This document shows, in pieces, positions 40,467-50,035 of a DNA stretch of 64,000 nucleotides. This DNA comes from Nodularia sp. (in: cyanobacteria). Its GTDB lineage: Bacteria; Cyanobacteriota; Cyanobacteriia; Cyanobacteriales; Nostocaceae. Under the pieces are notes generated by a model that had not been told where the DNA came from, searched no databases, and was given only the letters and a program-made list of their open reading frames with translations. Made by a program: the position numbers and the translations under genes. The stretch's first letter is position 1. Each line of letters starts with the position of its first letter. The stretch lies in contig REBL01000078.1 of NCBI GenBank assembly GCA_007692755.1, positions 1 through 64,000 on the forward strand, given 5' to 3'.

Positions 40467-43400
40467 TTGGATATAAAAATAGGTAAAAATAGTTTTACAA
40501 GAGAGATAAAAGCCTTGAAATCTCAACAAAATGGCTTAGAAGTAGCAGTAATTGGTCTTGCAGGACGTTTTCCCGGCAGCAAAAATATTGAGAATTTTTG
40601 GCAAAACCTCAGCCAGGGATTTGAGTTTGCTTCAGTCCTAGATGTAGAGTCTTCAGCAGCCAATCAAACGATTAAAGCCGCCGCTTTACTAGAAAATATT
40701 GAACAGTTTGATGCCGCATTTTTCGGCTTTAATCCCAGAGAAGCTGAAATTATGGACCCTCAGCACCGTCTTTTTTTAGAATGTGCTTGGGAAGCGCTAG
40801 AAAACGCCGGCTATGATTCTGAACGGGAAGAAAGACTCATTGGAGTTTATGCCGGAGTGGGAACAAGTACTTACTTACTTTATAATCTTTTTCCCAACAA
40901 ATTGAAGGAATCAATGGGATATTTCCCCATCCTTCTAGCTTCTGATAAAGATTATGTTCCCACCCGCGTATCCTATAAATTAAATCTCAAAGGACCCAGT
41001 GTTTGTATTGGCACAGCCTGTTCAAGTTCCTTAGTCGCCGCGCATTTTGCCTATCAAAGTTTGCTGAATGGTGAATGCGATATGGCTTTAGCAGCCGGGG
41101 TTTCGATTAAAGCACCCCAAACCGTAGATACACTGTGTCCCGAAGGTATTGCTGCTGATGGACACTGTAGAGCTTTTGATGCCCAAGCTCAGGGTACTAT
41201 TGGTGGGAATGGTATCGGAGTCGTAGTTCTGAAACGTCTGGCAGATGCGATCGCTGATCAGGACTATATCTATGCAGTGATCAAAGGATCAGCTATTAAC
41301 AATGATGGATCTGTAAAAGTTAGCTACACCGCACCGAGCCAAGATGCACAAGCTAGGGTAATTCGCGCTGCTCAAATCATGGCGGAAGTAGAGCCAGAAA
41401 CTATTACTTACATAGAAACTCATGGAACTGGCACCCCAATGGGCGATCCCATTGAAATTGCCGCCCTCACTCAGGCATTTGCTACAGACCAAAAAGGCTA
41501 CTGTGCCATTGGTTCAGTCAAAACTAATATTGGGCATTTAGATGCAGCCGCAGGTATTGCAGGCTTAATCAAAACCATTCTGGCACTAGATCATCAAACC
41601 ATACCCCCCAGCCTGAATTTCGCCATCCCCAACCCTCAGATCGATTTTGCTAATAGTCCGTTTTACGTTAATCATCAGTTAGCCGAATGGAAAACCAACA
41701 GCTTGCCCCGTCGTGCTGGAGTGAGTTCTTTTGGATTTGGTGGGACAAATGCTCATATAATCCTCGAAGAAGCGCCCCCCGTAGCAACGTCTGCACCATC
41801 TCGCCCTTGGCAGTTGCTGAGCATATCTACCAAAACCAACTCAGCTTTAGAGACAACAATAGCCAACTTAGTCCAGCACTTACAACAACATTCCCAACTA
41901 AATTTAGCCGATGTCGCTTACACCTTACAAATAGGGCGGAGAGAGTTTGATCATAGACAGATAGTGGTTTGCCGAGATGTAGAAGATGCCATAGTTGCCC
42001 TTGCAGATACTAAACGAGTTCTCACCAGCATCGCCACGAAGAACCATCCTTCAGTAGCATTTATGTTTACCGGACTGGGAACACAATACGTTGACATGGG
42101 GTGGGAACTCTATCAAACTGAACCGACATTTCGCGATCGCCTCGATTACTGTTGCCAATATCTGCAACCTCTCCTCAATCTTGACCTGCGAGATTTACTC
42201 TATCCTCATCGCCAGCAAAAATCTACCAACTCCAGCAAGAGTCAACCACCATCGGGTCTCAATTTGCGTCAGATGCTAGGACGTGAAGCAGAACCTGACA
42301 ATGCCACCACCCAACAACTTAATCAAACTTGTTATACTCAACCGGCTATGTTTGTCATTGAGTATGCCCTCGCTCAGTTGTGGATGTCTTGGGGAATTCG
42401 TCCAGTGGCCATGATTGGCTACAGCATAGGTGAATATGTCGCCGCAACTTTAGCAGGCGTATTATCTTTAGAAGACGCTCTGACTCTGGTTGCCCAACGA
42501 GCGCAAATGATTCAAACTCTGCCAGAGGGGGCAATGCTGGCAGTGCCTCTGTCAGAAATCGAAGTACGTCCTTTATTAAAGGAAAAACTCACCTTATCAG
42601 CCATCAACGGACTCAAACTTTGTGTAATTGCCGGAGACACAGAGGCTGTAGCAGAATTGACATCGCATCTGACTGATAAGGGAGTGGTTTGTCGGCGTTT
42701 GCAGACATCCCATGCCTTTCATTCTCAGATGATGCAGCCGATATCCTCCAACTTGACCGAGTTAGTCAAAACTATCAAATTCCAGCCACCGCAAATTCCT
42801 TACATTTCAAATGTTACAGGCAATTGGATTACCGCCGCTCAAGCCACAGACCCGAACTATTGGACACAACATCTATGTCAACCCGTGCGCTTTGCAGATG
42901 GAATCAAGGAGTTATGGAAAAAACATACTCCCATTTTCTTGGAGGTAGGCGTAGGGCAGACATTGACCAGCTTAACGCTACAGTGTTTAGAGAACGAGCA
43001 AGTAACAGATCAAGTTGTATTGCCTTCTGTGCGCCACTCCTATGAACAGCAATCTGATGTGACATTTTTACTCAACACACTAGGTCAATTATGGCTTTCA
43101 GGGGTTGAAATTAATTGGCAGAAATTTTATGCTCACGAATCCCGTCATCGTGTTCCGCTTCCTACTTATCCCTTTGAACGTCAGCGTTACTGGGTTAAAC
43201 CTCCTCACACAACCGGAACATCAGACCTGTGGGTGAAAATTATAAGTGCTGCACAAAGGCAAGCCGTTGAGGGTATTGCTGGACTAGACTCGCAAGTTTA
43301 TCAAGAGCAAAGACTGTGGTTAGAGCGGTTGTGTACTGCCTACATGAATCAAACACTGAGGCAGTTAGGTGCTTTTAGCCAACCATCTGCAACCTATTCG

Positions 43401-46298
43401 GTCGAGGAGTTGTGCCAAGAATGTAAAATTATTCCCCGCTATCGAGAACTATTAGCTCGATGGCTAAATGTATTAGTCGAGCAGAAACAATTACAACAAG
43501 ATCAAGCAGGACGTTTTCATGAGCTTCTGCCCTTGTCAGCATCTGTGGCTGACCTCATTCGAGAAGTTCGACTTAGATCAGCAGACATCCTCGATTGGAT
43601 TGACATTTATCAAACCTATGGTGAAAATCTCCCAGCCATTCTCATCGGCGAAAAAGAACCTTTAGAGTTTCATTTTTCTATGAAACTTCAGGAACAAGAT
43701 GCGGCAGTTCCTAACTACCCTACCCAGCACTACTACAAACCTATTCTCCGCGCGATCGCTCAACAACTAGTGGAGTCATTACCACCCCACACACCTTTGA
43801 GAATTTTGGAACTTGGTGCCGGAACTGGTACTGCCACAGAAGAATTACTGCCTGTATTGCCGAATGGCACAACTCACTATACATTCACTGATGTTAGTGG
43901 AATATTTTTAAAAGCAGCCCAGAAAAAATTTAGTCAGTATCCTTTTATTGAATATGGTGTGTTAGACATTGAGCAGTCCCCGCAAGAACAGGGATACTCG
44001 TCCCACGGTTTTGATGTCATTGTGGCCTTCAATGTGCTGCATGTGGCTCGTAATATTGGGGATACCCTGGAACGTGTTCGTTCTCTATTGGCTCCCGGTG
44101 GCTTCCTTCTGTTATGGGAAATTACTCAAGCGCGATTAGAAGCTGACATCATGGACGGTGTACTCATGAATCCCATTGCGGATCAAGATGGCAACCGCAA
44201 CATGGGCAATCCCTTTTTATCCCCAGATCAATGGCAAGCGGAATTGACAGATCACGGGTTTAAACGAGTCGCCACATTCTCCGAATTTACTGTATTTGGA
44301 GAACATATTATTCTCGCTCAAACTGAATCATCGGCAGTATTATCAGCATCTCCAGCCTTGACAGACTTGACTCCTGCTGTGGCATCAGGCAAACAACCTG
44401 ATATTGCCGACTGGTTTTATATCCCATCCTGGCAACGCACCATACTCACCTCTGTGAGAATGCCAACTAGTCAGTCGGAATGCTGGTTAATCTTCATTGA
44501 TCAGTGTAATTTGGGAGTCCCAATTGTTCAACAACTCCAATCTGAGGGTGAGACCGTAATTACAGTTAATGTAGGCAACCAATTTAGTTGTCAGGAGGAA
44601 TCTGACCTAAGTTATACAATTAATCCTCAACAACAACAAGACTACAACACTCTATGCCAAAAACTGCGTCATCTCAATTTGACACCAAAAGCAATTGTAC
44701 ATTTGTGGAGTGTGACACACCATCAATCCAGCACAACAGCACTAGAATCATTTGACCAAACTCAAGATTTAGGCTTTTACAGCTTACTATTCTTGACTCA
44801 GGCACTCAGTCAACAGTATGGGACTGATGAGTGTCAAATTACAGTCATTGCTAACAATATGCAGTCAGTCACTGGGGAAGAAATTCTGTACCCAGAAAAA
44901 TCAACAGTACTAGGACTAGTAAAAGTTATTCCCCAAGAATACCCCCACATCAAGTGTCGTAGCATTGATATTGACTTAGCCACGCCACAGCCACCAGAGA
45001 AACTGATCAAACAACTGGTAAAACAACTAACTCATCCTACAGATGATCAAGCGATCGCCTATCGCCATCATCATAGCTGGGTGCAAAATTTTCGGCCAAT
45101 CCGATTGCAGCCACAACAGAAATCCGGAATTAAATTCCGGACAGGGGGAACCTATCTCATTACTGGTGGATTGGGAAATCTGGGCTTAATATTAGCAAAA
45201 TATCTCGTACAGCAAGGAAACACTAAATTAATCTTAACAGGGCGATCGCGTTTACCAGAGCGAGAACAATGGGCGGAATGGCTATCTACTCACGATACAG
45301 AAAATAGAATCAGTCGCCAAATTCAAAAAGTTCTCGAACTAGAAAAACTAAGCGCTCAAGTACTAGTAATTAATGCCGACATAGCCAACCTCGAACAAAT
45401 GCAAGCAGCAATTTTACAAGCTGAAGCAAAATTTGGTCAGATTAACGGTGTAATTCATGCTGCTGGTATTCCTGGACAATTATCTGCAATTGCCCAAATA
45501 AATAAAACAGATTGTGAACAGCAGTTCCACGCCAAAATTCGGGGTCTTTTAGTCTTAGAACATCTGTTACAAAACAAACCCTTAGACTTTTGCATATTAA
45601 TGTCTTCGCTGGCATCAGTTTTGGGAGGACGGGGTTTAGCTGCTTACTCATCAGCAAATATTTTCATGGATGCTTTTGTGAGTAAGCAACATCAAAAAGC
45701 CTCTTTCCCTTGGATTAGCATTAATTGGGATACTTGGCAAGTGGGAACAGACTATTCACAAAGTTTATTTTCAGATACCAGTTTTACTGAGTTTGCATTT
45801 ACAGCGCCAGAAGGTATTAATGCTTTTGCCAGAATTGCTGCGTGTGATGAATTAAACCAGGTGTTAGTTTCTACTGGCAATCTTCCAGGGCGAATTACAG
45901 CAGTTAATCAGTATCATGCTTTATCACAGAGAATTGGTAATAAAACTACTAACTTATCTTTACCGCGCTCTCGACCTAATTTAAAAAATTCCTACAATCC
46001 GCCTAAGAGTGAAATAGAGTGCCAGTTAGTTGAAAGTTTTGAAAACTTTCTAGGATTTGCACAAGTAGGCATTCACGATAACTTCTTTGCTTTGGGAGGT
46101 GATTCTCTCACAGGTAGTATTTTAATCAATCAACTGCGAGATAAGTTTCAAATAGAATTACCTGTTCGTTCACTTTTTGAAGCACCGACCGTAGCCGAGT
46201 TAGCTATAAGGATTGAAAAATTTCTCATAGATGAATTAAATGAACTATCAGAAGAGGATGCGAATTCGATGTTGCAATACCAATCCTTTGTAGAGTAG
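40467..46298 (+). CDS. PKS 1: KS-AT-MT-KR-ACP
   Basis: This type I PKS of about 1943 residues has KS (GTACSSSLVAA, IETHGTGTPMGDP, NIGHLDAAAG), AT (GYSIGEYVAA, HAFH near 748, the malonyl-type sequence), a C-methyltransferase with LELGAGTGTATEE (about 1113), KR (TYLITGGLGNLG, then MSSLASV and AYSSAN) and ACP (LGGDSLTG, about 1878). There is no dehydratase. This KS-AT-MT-KR-ACP order equals the PKS module of yersiniabactin HMWP1, so a methylated, reduced two-carbon unit is expected. The only in-frame starts are TTG codons (40467 or 40515); I cannot choose firmly. Confidence 0.85.
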   Translation: MDIKIGKNSFTREIKALKSQQNGLEVAVIGLAGRFPGSKNIENFWQNLSQGFEFASVLDVESSAANQTIKAAALLENIEQFDAAFFGFNPREAEIMDPQHRLFLECAWEALENAGYDSEREERLIGVYAGVGTSTYLLYNLFPNKLKESMGYFPILLASDKDYVPTRVSYKLNLKGPSVCIGTACSSSLVAAHFAYQSLLNGECDMALAAGVSIKAPQTVDTLCPEGIAADGHCRAFDAQAQGTIGGNGIGVVVLKRLADAIADQDYIYAVIKGSAINNDGSVKVSYTAPSQDAQARVIRAAQIMAEVEPETITYIETHGTGTPMGDPIEIAALTQAFATDQKGYCAIGSVKTNIGHLDAAAGIAGLIKTILALDHQTIPPSLNFAIPNPQIDFANSPFYVNHQLAEWKTNSLPRRAGVSSFGFGGTNAHIILEEAPPVATSAPSRPWQLLSISTKTNSALETTIANLVQHLQQHSQLNLADVAYTLQIGRREFDHRQIVVCRDVEDAIVALADTKRVLTSIATKNHPSVAFMFTGLGTQYVDMGWELYQTEPTFRDRLDYCCQYLQPLLNLDLRDLLYPHRQQKSTNSSKSQPPSGLNLRQMLGREAEPDNATTQQLNQTCYTQPAMFVIEYALAQLWMSWGIRPVAMIGYSIGEYVAATLAGVLSLEDALTLVAQRAQMIQTLPEGAMLAVPLSEIEVRPLLKEKLTLSAINGLKLCVIAGDTEAVAELTSHLTDKGVVCRRLQTSHAFHSQMMQPISSNLTELVKTIKFQPPQIPYISNVTGNWITAAQATDPNYWTQHLCQPVRFADGIKELWKKHTPIFLEVGVGQTLTSLTLQCLENEQVTDQVVLPSVRHSYEQQSDVTFLLNTLGQLWLSGVEINWQKFYAHESRHRVPLPTYPFERQRYWVKPPHTTGTSDLWVKIISAAQRQAVEGIAGLDSQVYQEQRLWLERLCTAYMNQTLRQLGAFSQPSATYSVEELCQECKIIPRYRELLARWLNVLVEQKQLQQDQAGRFHELLPLSASVADLIREVRLRSADILDWIDIYQTYGENLPAILIGEKEPLEFHFSMKLQEQDAAVPNYPTQHYYKPILRAIAQQLVESLPPHTPLRILELGAGTGTATEELLPVLPNGTTHYTFTDVSGIFLKAAQKKFSQYPFIEYGVLDIEQSPQEQGYSSHGFDVIVAFNVLHVARNIGDTLERVRSLLAPGGFLLLWEITQARLEADIMDGVLMNPIADQDGNRNMGNPFLSPDQWQAELTDHGFKRVATFSEFTVFGEHIILAQTESSAVLSASPALTDLTPAVASGKQPDIADWFYIPSWQRTILTSVRMPTSQSECWLIFIDQCNLGVPIVQQLQSEGETVITVNVGNQFSCQEESDLSYTINPQQQQDYNTLCQKLRHLNLTPKAIVHLWSVTHHQSSTTALESFDQTQDLGFYSLLFLTQALSQQYGTDECQITVIANNMQSVTGEEILYPEKSTVLGLVKVIPQEYPHIKCRSIDIDLATPQPPEKLIKQLVKQLTHPTDDQAIAYRHHHSWVQNFRPIRLQPQQKSGIKFRTGGTYLITGGLGNLGLILAKYLVQQGNTKLILTGRSRLPEREQWAEWLSTHDTENRISRQIQKVLELEKLSAQVLVINADIANLEQMQAAILQAEAKFGQINGVIHAAGIPGQLSAIAQINKTDCEQQFHAKIRGLLVLEHLLQNKPLDFCILMSSLASVLGGRGLAAYSSANIFMDAFVSKQHQKASFPWISINWDTWQVGTDYSQSLFSDTSFTEFAFTAPEGINAFARIAACDELNQVLVSTGNLPGRITAVNQYHALSQRIGNKTTNLSLPRSRPNLKNSYNPPKSEIECQLVESFENFLGFAQVGIHDNFFALGGDSLTGSILINQLRDKFQIELPVRSLFEAPTVAELAIRIEKFLIDELNELSEEDANSMLQYQSFVE

Positions 46299-46394
46299 CA
46301 TCGGCTAACATTTCTCATGATTTAAATCTTCAGTAACTAGTTAGCTAAATCATATCATTTGGAATGTAAATAAGTTTACAAATACAGTAAAAAA

Positions 46395-47255
46395 ATGGCT
46401 ATGAACATACAAACTATTGGTGTCATTGGATCTGGAGTGATGGGAATTGGTTTAGCACAAAACCTTGCACAAACAGACCATAAAGTAATTCTTTTGGATA
46501 TTTCTGAGGAGATTTTGACACATGCAAAACAAAAAATTATAAATAACTTACGTTTCCAAGGATTGTTTCAGAAAAATATCCAAAAGAATCATCTAGAAGA
46601 AGTGTTAAATAAAATTCAATTTTCGACAGACTATAATTTTCTCGCAAATGCTGAATTTATCATTGAAAATACAACTGAAAAATGGGATATAAAAAAAGAA
46701 GTCTATCAAAAACTTGATAAAGTCTGCACTAAAGAAACTATTTTTGCAGCAAATACATCGGCAATCTCTATTACTCGTATTGCTTCAGTAACTCAACGTA
46801 AGCATCAAGTGATTGGGATGCATTTCATGAATCCTGTTCCTATTAAACCAGTAGTAGAAATGATTCGCGGTTACCATACCTCAGAAGAAACTATTACCAA
46901 GGCTAAACAGGTATTGTTACAGATGGGTAAAGAAGGAATTTTAGTCAATGATTCACCTGGTTTTGTATCTAATCGTGTGTTGATGTTAACCATCAATGAA
47001 GCTATTTGCTTACTGCAAGAGCAAGTTGCTTCAGCAGCCGAGGTGGATAGAATTTTTAAAACCTGCTTTGGTCATAAAATGGGACCACTGGAAACTGCTG
47101 ATTTGATTGGGTTAGATACAATTTTGTTTTCCATTGAAGTTTTATATGAAAGTTTTAATGATAGTAAATATCGCCCATGTAATTTATTAATAAAAATGGT
47201 ACATGCAGGCTTGTATGGACAAAAATGTGGACAAGGTTTTTATACCTATAATTAA
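46395..47255 (+). CDS. 3-hydroxyacyl-CoA dehydrogenase-like enzyme of a hydroxymalonyl/methoxymalonyl-ACP set
   Basis: This 286-residue protein has the Rossmann motif GVIGSGVMGIGLA, later ENTTEKWDIK, ANTSAISI and GMHFMNPVPIKPVVE, all typical of 3-hydroxybutyryl-CoA dehydrogenase. In this setting, with a carrier protein, an acyl-CoA dehydrogenase and an FkbH-like enzyme following, it corresponds to FkbK/ZmaG, which oxidises the glyceryl-ACP hydroxyl. Confidence 0.75.
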   Translation: MAMNIQTIGVIGSGVMGIGLAQNLAQTDHKVILLDISEEILTHAKQKIINNLRFQGLFQKNIQKNHLEEVLNKIQFSTDYNFLANAEFIIENTTEKWDIKKEVYQKLDKVCTKETIFAANTSAISITRIASVTQRKHQVIGMHFMNPVPIKPVVEMIRGYHTSEETITKAKQVLLQMGKEGILVNDSPGFVSNRVLMLTINEAICLLQEQVASAAEVDRIFKTCFGHKMGPLETADLIGLDTILFSIEVLYESFNDSKYRPCNLLIKMVHAGLYGQKCGQGFYTYN

Positions 47256-47285
47256 GTAAATAAAAATATAATGAATGGGGAATTT

Positions 47286-47537
47286 ATGAAGGATAAGCAA
47301 GCAAAAATAAAGAACTTTATTTCACAGTTTTTTGTTAATTACGAAGTACAAGAAGAGGAAGATATTTTTGCCCTTGGTTTTGTTAATTCAATGTTTGCAA
47401 TGCAACTTGTTTTATTTATAGAACAAGAGTTTAAAATTACAATTGTCAACGAAGACCTGGAATTAAACAATTTTAGAACCATCAAGGCTATCACGGCATT
47501 ACTTGAAAAAAAAATGGCTATGTCAATACATAATTAA
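47286..47537 (+). CDS. Acyl carrier protein of the hydroxymalonyl/methoxymalonyl set
   Basis: From ATG 47286, with GGGGA just before, this is 83 residues. The carrier serine is in LGFVNSMFAMQLVLF, which is typical for the FkbJ/ZmaD type (NS instead of DS). It should carry the glyceryl, then hydroxymalonyl unit made by its neighbours. Confidence 0.75.
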   Translation: MKDKQAKIKNFISQFFVNYEVQEEEDIFALGFVNSMFAMQLVLFIEQEFKITIVNEDLELNNFRTIKAITALLEKKMAMSIHN

Positions 47538-47760
47538 AGTTGGCTCTTCCGTACCTTGCTAGGCTAAATACGCCTGTAAATAAGTTTGAAACCCTTATTG
47601 GGCAATAATAACAGGCGTTATTCTTATCATTTGAGTCTTGGTGCTGAATTTGAGTTTGCAACGGCCCATAAGCCTTGATTTTAAAGGGGAATCCTGGGCT
47701 TTAATTAAAGTTTCAACATTTCTGCTACCGAAGAACCTTAAACTTTTTTTAGGCAATACT

Positions 47761-48927
47761 ATGAATCTAACATTAACAGAACAGCAAAAAGGCGAACAGG
47801 CTTCATTTCGCACCTTTGTAGAAACAGAAATTATCCCCTATGCAAATCAATACGATCGCGACGAATATACACCTCCAAACCTAATTAAAAAGTTAGCACA
47901 AAATAAATATTTAGGTGCCATGTTACCTACAGAAATAGGTGGAGGTGGTATGGATGCAATATCCTACGGACTCTTAAATGAAGAAATCGGACGAGGATGT
48001 TCTTCACTACGGAGTTTGATTACTGTTCACAACATGGTTGCTCATGCTCTAGTAAAATGGGGTAGTAAAATGCAACAAGAGTATTGGCTACCGCAATTGG
48101 CAGTAGGTGAAGTTACAGCTGCCTTTGCATTAAGTGAACCAAATGTAGGAAGTGATGCCAAAAGTATAGAAACTACAGCAACTCTTGTAGGAGATGCTTA
48201 CATTTTAAATGGAAACAAGAAGTGGATTACTTATGGACAAATTGCAGATATCTTCTTAGTATTTGCTTTATTTCAAAATAAACCTTCAGCTTTTCTCTTA
48301 GAAAAGAATACTCCAGGACTGACCATCAAACCAATTTCTGGAATGTTGGGTGTCAAAGCTTCAATGTTAGCACAAATGCATCTGGATAATTGTTGTATTC
48401 CTCAAAAAAATCTTGTGTGTAGGCATGGCTTTGGTTTTTCTCATGTAGCTTCTTCTGCACTTGATTGGGGAAGATACAGCGTTGCGTGGGGTTGCGTAGG
48501 GATTACCCAAGCTTGTTTAGAAGCTTGTCTTCAGTATACAAGTCAACGCAAACAGTTTGATGTCTATCTTAAAGACCATCAATTAATTCGTCAATTAATT
48601 ACTCAAACCATTGTTAATGTCAAAGCAGCAAGATTACTCTGTTACAGAGCTGGCTATCTCAAAGTAACTAGCGACCCAATATCAATTATGGAAACTGCAA
48701 TTGCCAAATATTTTGCCTCCACAATTGCAACAAAAGTAGCAAATGATGCTGTACAAATTCATGGCGCTAATGGTTGTAGTTGTGATTATTCTGTTCAAAG
48801 GTATTTGCGCGATGCCAAAATTATGGAAATCATTGAAGGTAGCACTCAAATTCAAGAACTTACTATAGCCGAATATGGCTACCAAGAATATAAAATACCT
48901 GAAGCTATTTCGTTTCTGAATAATTAA
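47761..48927 (+). CDS. Acyl-CoA dehydrogenase-like enzyme of the hydroxymalonyl/methoxymalonyl set
   Basis: I place the start at MNLTLTEQQ (ATG 47761); 41 upstream codons are not dehydrogenase-like. The 388 residues contain AFALSEPNVGSDAKS, WITYGQ and the C-terminal QIHGANGCSCDYSVQRYLRD and EIIEGSTQIQ, hallmarks of the family. It corresponds to FkbI/ZmaE, completing oxidation to the aldehyde/acid level. A 223-base gap separates it from the carrier gene. Confidence 0.75.
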   Translation: MNLTLTEQQKGEQASFRTFVETEIIPYANQYDRDEYTPPNLIKKLAQNKYLGAMLPTEIGGGGMDAISYGLLNEEIGRGCSSLRSLITVHNMVAHALVKWGSKMQQEYWLPQLAVGEVTAAFALSEPNVGSDAKSIETTATLVGDAYILNGNKKWITYGQIADIFLVFALFQNKPSAFLLEKNTPGLTIKPISGMLGVKASMLAQMHLDNCCIPQKNLVCRHGFGFSHVASSALDWGRYSVAWGCVGITQACLEACLQYTSQRKQFDVYLKDHQLIRQLITQTIVNVKAARLLCYRAGYLKVTSDPISIMETAIAKYFASTIATKVANDAVQIHGANGCSCDYSVQRYLRDAKIMEIIEGSTQIQELTIAEYGYQEYKIPEAISFLNN

Positions 48928-48945
48928 CGAGAAGTATAAAAATTA

Positions 48946-50016
48946 ATGATTAATTTGAAATCTGAACAAATACATAGCGATGCATATCAACACAAAATTA
49001 TTAAGTGCTTGGTGTGGGATTTAGATAATACTTTGTGGCATGGTGTGTTACTAGAGGATAAACATGTCAATTTACATGATGATGTAATTCATATTATTAA
49101 AACTTTAGATAGTCGAGGAATTTTACAATCAATTGCCAGTAAGAATGATCATAAGCGAGCAATGGACAAACTACAAGAATGGGGCTTGCAAGAATATTTT
49201 CTCTATCCTCAGATTAATTGGAACTCTAAAGCTCATTCAATTCAAAAAATTTCTCAATCGATTAACATTTCCCTAGAGAACATCGCTTTTATTGATGACC
49301 AGGATTTTGAATTAGCAGAAGTTAGGTGTTATTATCCGCAGGTTATTTGTTTTCAAGCATCAGATTTAAGGCAGCTTCTAGATATACCTGAAATGAATCC
49401 CTCTTTGATTACAGAAGATGCCAAACAAAGGCGAATGATGTACCTTAGCGATATAAATCGCAAACAGGATGAGGAGACATTCTTTGGCTCCCAAGAAGAA
49501 TTTTTAGCAACTCTTAATATGCATTTGACTATTTCATCTGCACAAATTGAAGATTTACAGCGCGCTTCAGAACTAACAGTTAGGACTCACCAACTAAATA
49601 CAACAGGTTATACATACTCCTATGAAGAACTCAATCATTTTCGACAATCAGATCAGCATAAACTGTTAATTGCCGAATTAAACGATAAATATGGGAATTA
49701 CGGAAAAATCGGGCTGGCGTTAATTGAATGTCAACCTGATAAGTGGACAATTCAACTCTTACTAATGTCTTGCCGCGTTATGTCTAGAGGGGTAGGCACA
49801 GTTATATTGAACTATCTGATTAAATTAGCTCAAGATCATCATGTAACTTTATATGCTCAATTTGTTGCTAATAATCAAAATCGCATGATGTATATAACTT
49901 ATAAGTTTGCGGGATTTGAAGAATTTAAAAGCTGTGAAAAATTGACATTATTAACACATAATTTTTCACAAGTTCAGCCATTTCCTGAGTATATGACTAT
50001 AGAAATTAAAAATTAA
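48946..50016 (+). CDS. FkbH-like HAD enzyme loading glyceryl units onto ACP
   Basis: This 356-residue protein begins its HAD domain with CLVWDLDNTLWHGVL (nucleophile Asp25, Asp27) and later shows FIDDQDFELAEV. The C-terminal half resembles an N-acyltransferase-like domain (RTHQLNTTG, NYGKIGLALIE, LMSCRVMSRGVG). FkbH-type proteins dephosphorylate 1,3-bisphosphoglycerate and transfer glycerate to a carrier protein, the first step of hydroxymalonyl/methoxymalonyl-ACP synthesis. Confidence 0.8.
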   Translation: MINLKSEQIHSDAYQHKIIKCLVWDLDNTLWHGVLLEDKHVNLHDDVIHIIKTLDSRGILQSIASKNDHKRAMDKLQEWGLQEYFLYPQINWNSKAHSIQKISQSINISLENIAFIDDQDFELAEVRCYYPQVICFQASDLRQLLDIPEMNPSLITEDAKQRRMMYLSDINRKQDEETFFGSQEEFLATLNMHLTISSAQIEDLQRASELTVRTHQLNTTGYTYSYEELNHFRQSDQHKLLIAELNDKYGNYGKIGLALIECQPDKWTIQLLLMSCRVMSRGVGTVILNYLIKLAQDHHVTLYAQFVANNQNRMMYITYKFAGFEEFKSCEKLTLLTHNFSQVQPFPEYMTIEIKN

Positions 50017-50035
50017 TTATATGGAGTTGGAAATC

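Noticed and set aside
46395..50016. Calling the set methoxymalonyl-ACP synthesis outright
   Set aside because: No O-methyltransferase gene is present in the window, so hydroxymalonyl-ACP is as likely.
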